Shown: in pieces, positions 32,830 through 45,226 of the stretch
Layout: each line of letters begins with the position of its first letter
Numbering within the stretch: the stretch's first letter is position 1
NCBI GenBank assembly: GCA_030848705.1
Contig: CM061235.1
Location: 131,757,228-131,821,227 of the forward strand
Origin: Heracleum sosnowskyi
Lineage: Eukaryota; Streptophyta; Magnoliopsida; Apiales; Apiaceae
Reading direction: 5' to 3'
Length of the DNA: 64,000 nucleotides
Made by a program: the position numbers and the translations under genes
The notes under the pieces: model-generated
The model's input: only the letters and a program-made list of their open reading frames with translations
Told to the model about the DNA's origin: nothing
The model's database searches: none

Positions 32830-34962
32830 ATGACTTATTATCACTCGCTTTCCTGCGCTATCATTGTGTTCTCTCTACTCTTCACGGATGTTAAACCCGA
32901 TCTCGCTGCTGACAAAGCTGTCCTCCTAGCTCTCCGCACCGCGGTTAGAGGACGGACCCTTCTCTGGAACACTACGGAATCCTCCCCATGCATTTGGGTT
33001 GGCGTACAATGTAGAAATCATCGTATATCGGAACTTCGGTTACCTGGTATGGGTCTAGCTGGTAAGTTACCAGAAAACACTATTGGAAACTTATCTCAGT
33101 TAGTCACATTGAGTCTCCGGTTCAATGCACTATCAGGATCTCTCCCTTCGGATCTTTCGTCTTTAGGAAATCTTCGAAATCTTTATCTTCAGTCTAATCA
33201 ATTTTCCGGTCCAATACCTACGTTTATTTTTTCTTTAAAGAATTTAGTTAGGCTAAGTTTGGCCTCGAATAATTTTTCGGGGCCTATTTCAAGTGATTTT
33301 AATAAGTTGAATCGGTTAGGCACTTTATATTTGGAGAAAAATCAGCTTAGTGGTCAAATTCCAAATTTGGATTTTCCAGGATTAGTTCAGTTTAATGTTT
33401 CTGACAATTTGTTGAGTGGTAGTATCCCCGAGAAGTTGTCGAGTAAGCCCGAGAGTGCCTTTTCTGGAAATGACTTATGTGGACGGCCTCTTACTTCTTG
33501 TAATGGGAATGGTACAAAAAGTAGGGTTAAATTTTCTATTGGCGCGATTGCTGGAATTATAGGTGGATTTGTTGTTGTGATCTTGGTCATTTTGGTGATT
33601 TTGTTTTTGGTTTGTCGTAGAAGGGGTGGTAAAAAAGAGGAAGTGAGAGTTTTTAGGTCAAGTGAAGTTGTAATTCCAAAAGAGAAGAAGAATGTTGTGG
33701 ATGAAGATTATTTGAGTGCTGCTTATCCAGGTTCGAACGGCAAAGGAGAGAGTGTTTCAGGAAAGAAATTAGTTTATTTTGGGAAAACAGAGAAGGGTTT
33801 TGATCTGGAAGATCTTTTGAGAGCTTCTGCTGAGGTGTTGGGGAAAGGGACATTTGGGACGGCGTATAAGGCCATTTTTGATTCGGGAACGGTGGTGGCC
33901 GTGAAGAGATTAAAAGAGGTAGCGGTGCCTGAGAAAGTATATCGGGAGAAGATTGAGTGTGTTGGGAAAATGGATCATGAGAATTTGGTGCCTTTGAGGG
34001 CATACTATTATAGTGGCGGGGAGAATCTACTTGTTTATGATTACATGCCAATGGGGAGTTTATCTGCACTTTTGCATGGTGAGACAACATTCTTGCAATT
34101 ACAATTTTCTTACATTACTCATGTAGTGATTTTTTATCCTGTCATGTATTTTTCTCAATGAACATGTCGAAGCATAAATTCTGTAATTTCATGATATATT
34201 GGCATCTATGCTTTACATGAATTTACATAAATTCTGTAATTTCATGTTATAACTCATTGTAGCTAATATGCGACTTACATGAATTTGCAGGGCTCTCGTG
34301 TATTTTATATATAAGAAAGTGGTCTCTGTAGCAGACACTGATCAAATTATTAACTTAATGGAACATTTGGTCTAGCTAAATCCTGCCTCATTTTTACAGG
34401 AAACAGAGGTGCTGGTAGCACTCTATTAAACTGGAAAGTACGAACAGCAATTGCACTTGGTGCTGCCCGTGGTATTGCATACATTCACTCACAAGGGCCA
34501 ACAGTTACCCACGGAAACATTAAATCGTCAAATATCCTCCTCACTACGTCATATCAGGCTCGTGTATCTGACATAGGGCTTGCTCAATTGGTCGGGCCCA
34601 ACACCAGTCCCAACCGTGTTAATGGCTATCGAGCACCAGAGGTGACTGATGCTCGCAAAGTCTCTCAGAAAGGAGATGTCTACAGTTTTGGTGTGCTGCT
34701 ATTGGAGCTCTTAACAGGCAAGGCTCCAACTCATGCCCTCCTAAACGAAGAGGGTGTAGATCTGCCTAGGTGGGTACAATCTATTGTCAGGGAAGAGTGG
34801 ACAGCTGAGATATTTGATGTTGAGCTCCTTAGGTTTCAGCATGCCGAGGAGGGTATGGTTCAGCTTTTGCAACTTGCTATATCTTGTTCTGCTCAATACC
34901 CTGACACACGTCCCCCAATGACCGAGGTAGCACTGAAAATTGAGGAGCTTCATACAAAATGA
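32830..34962 (+). CDS. LRR receptor-like pseudokinase (RLK902/RKL1-type)
   Basis: Exons 32830-34078 and 34400-34962 join in phase 1 to give 603 residues, normal for LRR subfamily III. A signal peptide (about residues 1-27) is followed by an N-terminal LRR cap and about five leucine-rich repeats (for example LGNLRNLYLQSNQFSGPIP). A membrane helix lies at about 237-262 (IGAIAGIIGGFVVVILVILV) and a kinase-like domain from about 323. The ATP loop is GKGTFGTAYKA and the lysine in VAVKRLK is kept. The catalytic HRD is THGNIKSSN and DFG is SDIGLAQ, so the aspartates needed for phosphotransfer are absent. As in relatives named probable inactive receptor kinase, it likely signals as a scaffold at the plasma membrane. 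The intron lies after LLHG, a conserved place in the family. Confidence 0.92.
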
Positions 34963-37072
34963 CATAATCAATACGACTTCAAGTGCACCACCACCTTCTC
35001 CTGCAGTCTACTGGAGAATTATCAATCATGAGATGTTTTTAATTATACGATTTTTGCAGATATATGATTTGAATTTAAGATTGTTTCATTATTCTTAAGG
35101 CTGTTTCTTTAAGCAAGACTCTGCTGTGCATCTTTTTATTTCTCTTATCTGCCCACATTGTTGGTCTTTCGGGGGTATTGTACTTTACAATGTAATTTTG
35201 ACAGCACCAATTTTAGTACTGAGAGGCCAAATGTTATTCTTTTATTGTTTAATGAAAATTAAATAGCTTTCAATTTCTTGTGCTTACTCTAATCTTGCCA
35301 GTAGTCTTGCAGGTTAGCAAGTCCTGTCATGGAAATAGTGAGTTAGGAGGACTTCATAATTAAGGATGTGCAATTTCAACTAACAGCACTCCAAGTATTG
35401 GCTACCCTAATTATCATTTACGCTCTTCATATATTTCCCCTACATTATGGTATCTTTCCCCTGCTATGTAAACAATATTTGGTTTCTATAAATGAGCAAT
35501 GTAATCGACAAATCTGAACAATAAACTAGCTCCTACGTGCTGATCGAACACTCAGGACTTGTTAAATTTACGACATTCCTAGATGCCTGTTGTAAGAAAT
35601 TGTTAAATTTACGACATTCCTAGCTCCTAGGAACACTCAGCTCCTAGCTCCTAGGACTATAAATGAGCCTGTTGTAAGAAATTGTTAAATTTTCCTTCCC
35701 AACACAGCACTGCAACTTGCAGAAGAAAATCTATAGAAGGAATACGGGCACGAAGATGTTCCCGGAACATTGTTCTATGCCACTATCTAGCTTATTTGCC
35801 GATGATCTTTACACAAAATTATAATAATGAAAAATTACAGAAAAATAAATAAATATGTAAAATTTCATAAAAACTACATGATAATATATCATGTTGTTTG
35901 GGCAAATAAATCAGTGTCACTTGTTAGTGGGTAAGAAGAAGTCTTTGCTTCACCCTTACAAAATTAATTAGTGGAAGATTTGCTTAACACACTTAGTTCA
36001 TGACTTTGCTTTGAAATTCAACTAGCTAGGTTAGTTAAAATAGAATTTTCTTAAAAATGCTTAAGTTAGCCATCATCATAGTATTCTTCCCACTAAACCT
36101 TTATCTTGCTTGTGTCAAGTTGTTGATGGCTCTACTTAATACTAGCAACTATAACAACATTCGACAAGGCAGTACACCAATTTATGCTCTTTTACTTGAA
36201 ATTGCTTTTATTTTCAAATGGTATAACAATGATGTTGTAATTTGTTGGACCCCAAATACAACTACTACTTGATCAGGACCGGGACCTATAATTTACTGCC
36301 TCTGATCCTGTTTGCATAGGCTGGTTCACAAATTTACCTAGTACTTCAACTAATATTTGAACTTACAATTATTTAGTATCAAAGCACTAATTAAACTCTA
36401 GCTGCCCATCTCATCACAATAATTCTCATGAATTTATTGCTTTTTTATACCAACAGTAATCAGCAGTATTCGGTTTTTGTTAGAGCATCTTCAACCATTT
36501 GTAACTCTTAGCTAAAATTTACAGTTGTCAGATGAATAGAACCAATTATAGCCGGCTTCTCCAAAATTGACATCTCCAACCGATAACTTCCTTTGGCTTA
36601 AATTATAGCCACCCACATATATGTTTGGCTATATTTGTTGAAGGCTTACATATCTGTAGGGGATCTTCAACATCATCTCCCTCTACTTTCTCCCGTTTTG
36701 TTTATTTATTTATTTTCAAATTAGGAATTACAATTGTGATTATTGTACAAAATAGTCTCTTTGATTTGTTGGAATCTCTCAAAATCAAATTTATAAAGTG
36801 TTTTTATTTGTATGAAATTGAATTATGGAGGTAGCATAAATTGTTTGACTAATTGTCTGAAAGAAGTGTTCATCATCGTCATGATTTTTTTGAGACTTTA
36901 GCGACTTACTTCTTCCTATTTTGTGGTGGTTTTGAAATTTTAGCAAGTAGTACAGGTACTCTGTGTATTGCGCTGGATCTTATTCTTTAATCTGGTAGAG
37001 AGATTTCAAGCGAGATTGTGAGTGATAATGAGGTTAATTTAGATGGTGCAAAAGTCCATTGTCACTTGTTAG
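34963..37072. other. Intergenic region
   Basis: Contains the 3' untranslated region of the kinase and AT-rich spacer. A small repeat cluster is listed separately. Short open frames (for example 36057-36272 and 36625-36834) have no recognisable features. Confidence 0.5.
35559..35692. repeat. Local direct duplication
   Basis: TTGTTAAATTTACGACATTC occurs twice (about 35559 and 35602), CCTGTTGTAAGAAATTGTTA occurs twice (about 35586 and 35668), and AGCTCCTAGGA-type words repeat between them. It appears to be a short tandem duplication with a palindromic TCCTAGGA patch. Confidence 0.7.
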
Positions 37073-37081
37073 TTATAGCTA

Positions 37082-38686
37082 GAGTAAAGTGCACTTTGTG
37101 TACTTACACTTTATGTGTCATACCATTTGGGATACTATAGTTCTAAAACTAGCACTTGCTATACTAGGATTTCCAACCTTTTTACAATGTGTGTACTGCC
37201 GTCAAATTTGACTAACTTTGTTAGTTTGTTGAAAGACATTTCAGTGTTTTCAGCTTGCAATGAATATGATGCACCCAATTAAACCCCTAATTCAGTTTAA
37301 TGAACTCTAATTGCAATATGGTCATTTTTTGAATTCTAAATTTACTATTAACCTTGGGGGAATCTTTGATGGATACTTGCTATAGTTCTTTCTTGATTCA
37401 GCTTTCCACAAAACAGCAACGATTGAACAATAAGTGATTAACAAAAAAGAAACAAGAATCATTTTGCCCCATGTGACTGCAACAATCAAAATTGCCACAA
37501 CTGTGCCATAATATTCATTCGTACCTGGACTGAAGGTTGAAACTGCAAGTAGATAGGCTTGCGTCATTGACATAATTGTAATCCACATTGCAGCACGCAA
37601 AAGCCAAACGAAGAACTTACGTTTCACAGACACGCCGCTAACAAAGAAGAAGACTATACTTAAAGAAACAATGAAAGTTACAGTATTAAATCTCCAAAAT
37701 AATCTATTTTCATCTGGATATGAATATGCTAGAATCGATGTCCCCGGTTTTTAAAATATGTCTAGTACTTTCTTTGGCATCTAATCCAGTAACACCAGCA
37801 GGTGGACTGATTGCTGCTTGATAAGCCATGACAGCTATTATAGTTGCTGTCACGAGTAACAAGTTGCCTTTGTTTTCACCATTCTTCTTAAAAATGATCC
37901 GCTTTGTCACTTTCCTCGGTAACTTTGCTCTTCTGTTGCAGCGTGAACGCGGTCGATTTGATGTCTGAACTTCTAGAGCCAATTGGTTAGCTTTGTTCCC
38001 AAATTCTTTGACTCTTCAAGTGCTGCGATATGTCCAGAAGTTCCCCAACTGGACAGTTGGTTACATCTTCAAAAGCCAATAGAGCAACCTTTGGTTACCT
38101 TTTTCTCCCATTCCTTCCTAGTTGCTTGAATTTCTCTAAGTTCACGATAAACTAGTGACAAAACACCCACAAATTCTCACTTTTGAAACCTAGTACAGTT
38201 GTGGTCAATTTATCAAATTATAACACATGGGTTCAGACAACTGATGTCATTGTTCTTGCTTGTTATTCGATTAGAACCTAGTTTTCAGCAATCATCGAAT
38301 TATAGCATGCTAGCCGTGATTGTTGGAATTCGAACTCGAAGCTTCCGATTCGTCGGTGAGTTAAATTAGTCGAATTCAGCTTGTCCTCCATTGTTTTGTA
38401 TATGTGTGTGTATGTTTGTATCTATAGGTGTGTGTGTATGTCGAGATTGAGAGAGAGATCCGAGCAAGAGAGAGACGGAGAGTTGGGTAGTGGTGTGAAA
38501 TAGATGATGTCTGCAACAAAAGATTGAAATACCCCTGCTCGAATTAACGGAGTTAGCCAAATTTAACGTCGATACACACATTATAAAAAAGTTGAAAATT
38601 TTAGTATAACAAGTGCTATTTTTAGAATTATAGTATCCCAAGTGGTCTGACATCTAAAATATAAGTACACAAAATGTCATTTACTC
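37082..38686. mobile_element. Pack-MULE carrying part of an ankyrin/PGG gene
   Basis: Long terminal inverted repeats of about 150 bases start GAGTAAAGTGCACTTTGTGT at the left, and the complement of the right end reads GAGTAAATGACATTTTGTGT. They keep matching through TTGGGATACTATA and AATGTGTGTA words. The flanking 9-base duplication is TTATAGCTA (37073-37081) versus TTATAGTTA (38687-38695), with one mismatch. There is no transposase. The interior contains a host-gene fragment encoding a PGG domain on the minus strand. Long TIRs, a 9-base duplication and captured coding sequence together define a Pack-MULE. Confidence 0.88.
37322..38100 (-). pseudogene. PGG-domain (ACD6/ITN1-like) gene fragment inside the Pack-MULE
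   Basis: On the minus strand, 37982-37710 encodes basic sequence and then the first helix of a PGG domain, NLLLVTATIIAVMAYQAAIS, followed by PPAGV where PPGGV is usual. An extra base in an A-run near 37750 breaks the frame. The domain continues in another frame with SILAYSYPDENRLFWRFNTV, further membrane helices (37633-37322) and a stop at 37322. In the full-length family this follows ankyrin repeats and forms the C-terminal membrane part. Only a weak upstream piece (CPVGELLDISQHLKSQ, about 38075-38025) is visible and the ankyrin repeats are missing. It is a captured and decayed fragment. Confidence 0.8.
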
Positions 38687-38695
38687 TTATAGTTA

Positions 38696-39347
38696 CCTCA
38701 TTGAAATTGGTTGATTTTCGACTATTGTTCAAGCAACTAGGAACACCTGACCACAGTAGATAAATAGATTAGTAATAATATTAAATTTAAAAATTGAATT
38801 TTTATTAAAAATATATTGTTTGAAATTATATTATACTATTTTTAATATAACCAACCATTATAATACATTACACTTTAGCCAATCATTATCTTATATTATT
38901 TTATCAATCATTATTTAATATTATTTTCGTCAACTAATTTAGCTAACCCTATTAAATATGCTATTAGTCCAAAACTTAGTTCAAACAAGCTACTTAATAG
39001 TTGTGCGTTGCACTTCGGAATATGGGCCTATGCCCTCTGCTGCATTGGGTTTAAACCTTTTTCTTTTTCTCACAATTCGGGCCTGTGGTGCAAAGTGTAA
39101 TTCAGAATTATGAAGGTTAAGTGCTAACTGCATCTTCACACCTGTCTACTTTATTTTGAGTTTACTTTTAAAATTTTAATAAATAAATCACATATTCTCT
39201 TTTTTTTATTATAGACTAAATAAATATTGATTTATATTATTTTTAGAATATTGCATAATATATAAATTACAAAAAATATTTTTATCGATTGAGCATGATC
39301 TATAATTCTCTTTTATCAATTTAAATGATTGATATATGTGATTTTAA
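38696..39347. other. AT-rich spacer
   Basis: No gene or clear element recognised between the Pack-MULE and the next Helitron. Confidence 0.4.
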
Positions 39348-39957
39348 TCTATACTCTTTATTAATAAGCAAAACAATGTGAAAATGGTGCGCAGTACCAA
39401 AGTATCAAATTTGGTTATCAATATATGAGTTCGATTTCTCGCAACTACATTATTATACAAGATTTATTTACTTTAAATATACAATTTATTAATAAGCAAA
39501 ACAATGTTAAAATGGTGCGGTACTAAAGTACCAAAGTACCAAATTTGGTTATCACTATATCTGGGTTCGATTCCTCGCAACTACATTATTATACAAGATT
39601 TATTTACTTTAAATTCTTTAGCTTCATCCAGGATTTGATTTCTTACAACTACGTAATTATATAAAATTTATTTATTTACTTTAAATTCATTAGTTTCATA
39701 AAGGGTTCGATTCCTTGCAGCTACGTAATCATACAAAATCCTACAAGATTTATTTATTTACTTTAATTTCTTTAGCTTTATTCTCAGTTCGATTGTTTTA
39801 ACTACATAATTAAATAATAGTTTATTTATTATATTATTTTTATCATTCAATTCTCGACAAATACATTTTTTAATAATATTTTTTTAATAATTTATCAATA
39901 TTAATATTTTAATGTCGTCTCATGCTCGTCCCGTGCTTGGCACGGGTTATCAGCTAA
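39348..39957 (+). mobile_element. Helitron, family C, both ends present
   Basis: Starts A|TCTATACTCTTTATTAATAA and ends with the hairpin CCCGTGCTTGGCACGGG, TTATCAG and CTAA (39954-39957) followed by T, as Helitron rules require. The 610-bp interior carries repeats of a GGTTCGATTCCTCGCAACTA type, about 80-120 bases apart. It is non-coding. Relatives are at 29307-29833 and 45227-45660. Confidence 0.85.
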
Positions 39958-40082
39958 TACCTATGAATTTACGATTTTATTCCTATATGTTAAAAAATTA
40001 TAAAAACAAACACTTTTTCTTTTATATTTATGCAAAGAGTAGATGAAATTATGTTAGTGTTGAAAATATAAGTTAACTATTA

Positions 40083-40353
40083 CTCCCTCCGTCTCACTCA
40101 ATTCTTTAAATCGGAGTTTGGCATAGAGATTCAGAAAAAGTATAATTTAGGGAAGAAAAGTAAGAAAAGTGAGTAAAATGGTGGGATCAATCAATATTAA
40201 ATGTATAAAGTGGAGATAGTTGGGGAAAATAGTGGATATAGTTAATTTTTATATTATAAAATTTTATCATATTTTAGAAAAAATTTGAAATATAAAAAAT
40301 TGAAAAAAAACATCATAAAAAAAAGTATAAATAAATGAGAGGCACGAAGAGCG
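40083..40353. mobile_element. Stowaway-type MITE
   Basis: CTCCCTCCGTCTCACTCAAT at the left and GAGAGGCACGAAGAGCG at the right form an imperfect inverted pair, flanked by TA (40081-40082 and 40354-40355). A closely related copy is at 54893-55164. CTCCCTCCGTCCC is the well-known Stowaway (Tc1/mariner) MITE end. Confidence 0.8.
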
Positions 40354-40355
40354 TA

Positions 40356-41455
40356 TTTGTTCAGAGCTGACATTAGCTTAACATTAATGGTTGCTTCCCA
40401 TATTATCATTGTGTAATTAGCTTCTTCCTCATGTACATGTATCAATACGCTTGTGTTGCTTTTTTTTTTGCTAGTTCATACGGGTGATCAATCCTCGGAC
40501 TATAACATATTTGAAGACTATTCGAATCGAATTGAATGGAATTTGATTAGATTTAGTTCTAATTCGGATGAAAATTAGATGATGAAATTCAGATTAAGGT
40601 TGGTCTAAATTCAGTTTGAGTTGAATTCGGTCTCGATCTTTTCGGATAATTAATCATTTATTTTTCATAATTTATGTGATTTTAAAAATAAAAATTTGTG
40701 AAAAAAAATTATTAATGAATAAAATATATTTAGTGTGATATACGGTACTTTTCAAAAGAATTGATTAAATAACTATATTTATTTTATATTAATTTATTCT
40801 AAATATGACTTTTTCTTATGAATTAGAAGTGGGTTAACCGTTAATATATATGAATTATAGGTTATGACATGTTAAAATTTCAAAGTAAATTATTTCGATA
40901 CAAAATCAAACCTTGATTTCATGAATATCGATTTAATTTTTTGAATTAAACCCATTTTACCAAGTCTACTAATACTCGCCGTTTTAGTAATAAAAACAAG
41001 TATATATATGCATTGGATGGGATGTCATTTACAGCCTTTTTCATAACAATTATTAAATATTAAAGAAATATTCAAGCACATAGCTTTCTTGCTTTTATAA
41101 GTGGAACATCTCAACGTATAGTAAATGAAAATATTACCACGTCTACACAGTTTTTTTAAAGGTTGAAGACGCGTTGAATGGTTAAATGAAGCACACGATT
41201 GGGAACACGATTGGATGTTCGATGACTTTTAAAGAAATATTCAAAATAAAAAAGTAAAAAAACGCTATGGAGCCCTATCATAGATTAAGTTAAGTAAGCG
41301 CCGCAATGTGAACTTGTCAAGTAGAGGAGTTAAATTTCGAAGTCTATAAATATGGGCACTGCTGATTTTAAGCATAAGTCAGAATCATTCTCTCTCTCTC
41401 TCTCTCTCTCGTTTCTATATAGAGATAGTAGAAGAAAGTGTTAAGCAAGATAATA
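40356..41455 (+). promoter_or_regulatory. Upstream region of the MYB gene, with TATA box and CT-rich leader
   Basis: A TATA-like TCTATAAATATGG lies at 41343-41355, about 105 bases before the start codon. A (TC)n run at 41390-41410 sits in the presumed leader. Farther upstream (40470-41000) is AT-rich spacer. Confidence 0.6.
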
Positions 41456-42787
41456 ATGGGGAGGAAACCTTGCTGTGACAAAGTTGGTTTAAAAAAGGGT
41501 CCATGGACTGCTGATGAAGATAGGAAGCTCGTCAATTTTATTCTCACTCATGGCCAATCCTGTTGGAGAGCTGTTCCTAAACTAGCAGGTACTAGATTGC
41601 TCTCATCCTCACATGCTATGTATTCACATTTTTATGTATAATGTATGCATGTTCTTTGCTTCTACTTTAAATTGTATAATATGATCTTAGTTTAGTTTTA
41701 AAAAGTGGTATGGACATTATTATATATTGCAGGGCTCCTGAGATGCGGTAAGAGCTGCAGGTTAAGATGGACAAACTACCTGAGACCGGATTTGAAAAGG
41801 GGATTGTTATCGGAGTATGAAGAGAACATGGTTATTGACCTCCATTCTCAACTTGGCAATAGGTAATTCTTTCTACCACTCTTCTGATCAGTTCTAAGTA
41901 ACCAGTTTCTAACACATTGTCATGATCCTTGAAAAAATTAATTAACTTTTATTTTGTATTATTACCATCCCGGCCTCATTCATCCTAATTTCGAAGGAAA
42001 TTTAAAGTTTGAAACGAAAAATAACAATGAAATGGAAAGATTTGCCTGTTTCAAGAATCTTTTGAAGCATGAAAGCAACCCTACTTTTTTGGCATGGACA
42101 ACTTTTTAGTGGCCACATACTCATTATTGTTGTACAAAATGATGTTTGTGCAGATGGGCCAAGATTGCTTCTCATCTTCCAGGAAGAACTGATAATGAGA
42201 TTAAGAATCATTGGAACACACACATAAAGAAAAAATTAAGGAAAAAGGGAATCGATCCTCTCACTCATAGGCCACTACCACTTCCAACAGACGAAAAATC
42301 TCAAGAACAAGAAAATCAGAACTCATCTGATAAAATGTATGAGAACGTACTAACCGAGAAAAATATGAACGAGTTGCAAAGCATATCAGAAGCACCGATT
42401 TTGGAAGTGACAAATTACGGTTTTTGCACAGATGAAGTACTACCATTAATTGAGCCCCATGAGATCCTTGTTTCTAATTCTTCGGCGCCTTGTTCTTCTT
42501 CTTCAACTACTACTACTACTACTTCATCGAATACAAATATGAACAGTTTATTAGAAGATTTGGAATTCTTGCAAACGTCTGACTGGCTTAATGGTTATTA
42601 TGGTAGCACAACAAACATTAACATGGGATTCTGGGACATGGATGATTGCTTCAGCAATTTGGATTCCTTAATTAATGATATTGATTACGACAGAATTAAC
42701 CCTCCTTCTGCTCATGATTTTAACCAGTTCTCAAGAATGTTATTGGGTGACGAATGTTGGAAGTTTGAGCTCTTGCGAGGGGATTAG
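41456..42787 (+). CDS. R2R3-MYB transcription factor, MYB20/40/42/43/85/99 type
   Basis: Exons 41456-41588, 41733-41862 and 42154-42787 join with phases 1 and 2, the standard R2R3-MYB intron pattern, giving 298 residues. The start is taken at MGRKPCC, the usual N-terminus, not the ATG six codons upstream. R2 (about 14-61) holds KKGPWTADEDRKL and SCRLRW. R3 (about 67-112) holds LLSEYEENMVIDLHSQLGNR and GRTDNEIKNHWNTHIKKKL, with the helix-3 residues that read DNA. The sequence GIDPLTHRPL just after R3 is typical of this clade, whose members control secondary-wall lignin or phenylpropanoid genes. The C-terminal half is Ser/Thr-rich (a TTTTTTSSN run) and acidic near the end, consistent with activation. 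Which clade member it is cannot be decided without a tree. Confidence 0.92.
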
Positions 42788-43588
42788 AAATTTAAAGATT
42801 TATATATTTTTTTTTTCTTGTGGTTGTATTAAAAGTGATTTGTATCAATTGCCTACAATAATATGTTTAAGTCAATTTGGGACAACTAAAAATAATATTC
42901 CATCGAGACTGTTAATTACTCTCTAAATTCATCATATCTCCAACGTTATTGAAGGCTTGGATTTTCATCGAGTTCAACTCATTCCGAAATTCGAAAGATC
43001 TCTTGCTTTCTAATTAAAATTTTGTCACATCAAGTATTTGGGTTGGACAACATTGTTGAGCCTATTTTTCAACTAATTAAAACGCCAACTCATAATTAAT
43101 TAAGTAAAAACAACTCTCACCATGCATGGAGCACCCCCACCTGATCACTAGAAATAAGAAGAGAAACGTTTTTCTACTTCTAAAGGTGTCAATGACACTA
43201 ATTAGGAACATTCCACTTCATTTTCTAGCCATTCAGATTACTTTTTCCATCTATTCTCAAGCAAGAGCCTAGATTATCCGCATTAGAACGTAATCATTTT
43301 TTTGTGTGTGATTGTTCGGATGTGCCGACTAATTAAGCTGTAAACAATGACCTAAATCTGATATACGAACTTTTATATATATAAGCCTCTAGTTGATAAA
43401 ATAAATAAATTGTCATATATCTTCTTACGCGCATACAATTGATGGCCCTAGCTAGCTCGTACGAGACCGCAACTTTAACGTTTTCATCTGTGTTGAATAC
43501 TACTACTATTCATTACTTACAACCGATAATAATAATTGATTGCTAAATATCGTAAAAATGAACATTTCCTGATGAGCAAAAATGAAAG
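42788..43588. other. 3' region of the MYB gene and spacer
   Basis: AT-rich untranslated and intergenic sequence. No further gene seen. Confidence 0.4.
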
Positions 43589-43590
43589 TA

Positions 43591-43733
43591 TAGTAGAATC
43601 TCGATAAATGAATAATCTCATCAAATAAATAATTTTTTTCAGTCCGGACATAATATAAACAATGCATTTTTAACTTTGATAAACGAATAAATTTTTCCAA
43701 TGTTAAGGATATTTATTTGTGGAGGTTTAACTG
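43591..43733. mobile_element. Emigrant/pogo-type MITE
   Basis: A 143-bp element between TA dinucleotides (43589-43590 and 43734-43735). The right end is the complement of CAGTTAAACCTCC and the left end is TAGTAGAATCTCGATAAATG. The ends resemble the Emigrant MITE and the larger pogo element at 50139-51068, which carries the same right-hand terminus. Confidence 0.7.
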
Positions 43734-44039
43734 TACTAGGAAAGGTGTGAAGAGCTGACATTAGGATAACTAGATAATAATACTAAGACAATATATAACA
43801 GAAGGCAATAGATATATGGGATGAAAACAAAATATAAATATATATATGTGTATTCTCCTTGTGTAGTTTCGTCGAAGGTGATATGCAAAACATGGACTCA
43901 ACTCATCAACGTCATTTTTGTTCACTCGGTTTGGCCAGGTCAAAGCGACAACTAGCACTGGCTTTGTATCTGGCGAGCACTTCGATTTGGATGCAATAGT
44001 GACATTAACGACCTTGGAATGTAGAAGAGAATCTATATT

Positions 44040-44440
44040 GGGCCTGTTTGACTAAGTCAACTTATGGCTTTTAAGTTCATAAGAATTTATTTCTGTGCTC
44101 AGCTTATTTTGATAACTTATAACTTATAAATTGATAAGTTGAATGTTAGAAATCACCAACATTTTACTTAACTTATCAATTTATTCTTTGATTTCTTTAT
44201 TTTTCTAATATTTTATATTTTTACATTTGTGTTTTTAAATATTTTTTTAATTTAAAATACAAGTGTTGAAATCATTGTATTTAAAAATTATTTTTTCAAA
44301 TTTAATTTAGCAAATTCTTCACTAACTTATAAGTAAATTTATCCAAACACACGTATAACTTATAAGAATTCATCAAATTATCACTTATATAACACTTACT
44401 CATTTTAAGCTATAAATCAACTTTTTTGTCCAAACACTCA
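44040..44440. mobile_element. MITE, family D copy 2
   Basis: GGGCCTGTTTGACTAAGTCA at the left and CCAAACACTC at the right, with the same ACTTATAAGTT and GATAAGTTGAATGTTAGAAA interior as copies 1 and 3. It is in opposite orientation to copy 1 (the long interior block TGTTAGAAATCACCAACATT is inverted relative to 32092-32111). Confidence 0.7.
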
Positions 44441-45226
44441 CATTATCTTCATGTGGCCACATTGACATATACAAGCAGTCCACTTATCAATCTTTGACAT
44501 GTACTCAGATGCGCAAATATTTCTAACCTTTCTTTTTCATTTATACATGTCGATTCAAACATTCAATCATTAGACAAGTCAGCCATTGTCCAGTTGTCCT
44601 AAACGATCGAGAACCCTGAATAATAAGCTAGCTACTATAATGACTTTTTTTGTTTAATTAGCATGAGGATGAAGTTGATGAAATTTAAAGTAATTATTTC
44701 TGGACAAACTCTTTTCACAGATTTTGCAAAAAATAAAAAAGATTGGGAGGAAAAAGCTAATATAAGGTCTGCACTTTACTAACTACTCTCAAACCTCAAA
44801 TAAATTACAAGGCAATCTCGCAAGAAGGACCTGGAATCTGTTGTATAAAATGCATCGTCATTGGGGCGGTTTGCATGCCCAATCATACTTTATATATTCT
44901 TCAGTTAGGAGTTGGGACCTTTATTATCTTTATTGCACTCATAGCTACTAGCATACCCATTTGCATTTGGGTGAGGCTTTTCTACATGCATTTCTTAGAT
45001 AATTTTAAACAAAAAGAACGCACGACTCTACGAAATTGATTTGAGCACAAAGTAAATATTTGTGTAAATCTTGGCATCCCTACAAAAAATCTCACATCTT
45101 TTAAAAATTACGTGTATATCCTTAATACAATAATAGTAACTGTCATTGTAAAATAGTTAATAACTCCTAAAATGAGAATAATGATTTTTATAGTGTTTTT
45201 TATAATGATGTTAAGATTTATTCATA
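44441..45226. other. AT-rich spacer
   Basis: No gene or clear element recognised. Confidence 0.4.

Noticed and set aside
33653..34090. 145-codon minus-strand frame
   Set aside because: Shadow of the receptor-like kinase exon 1.
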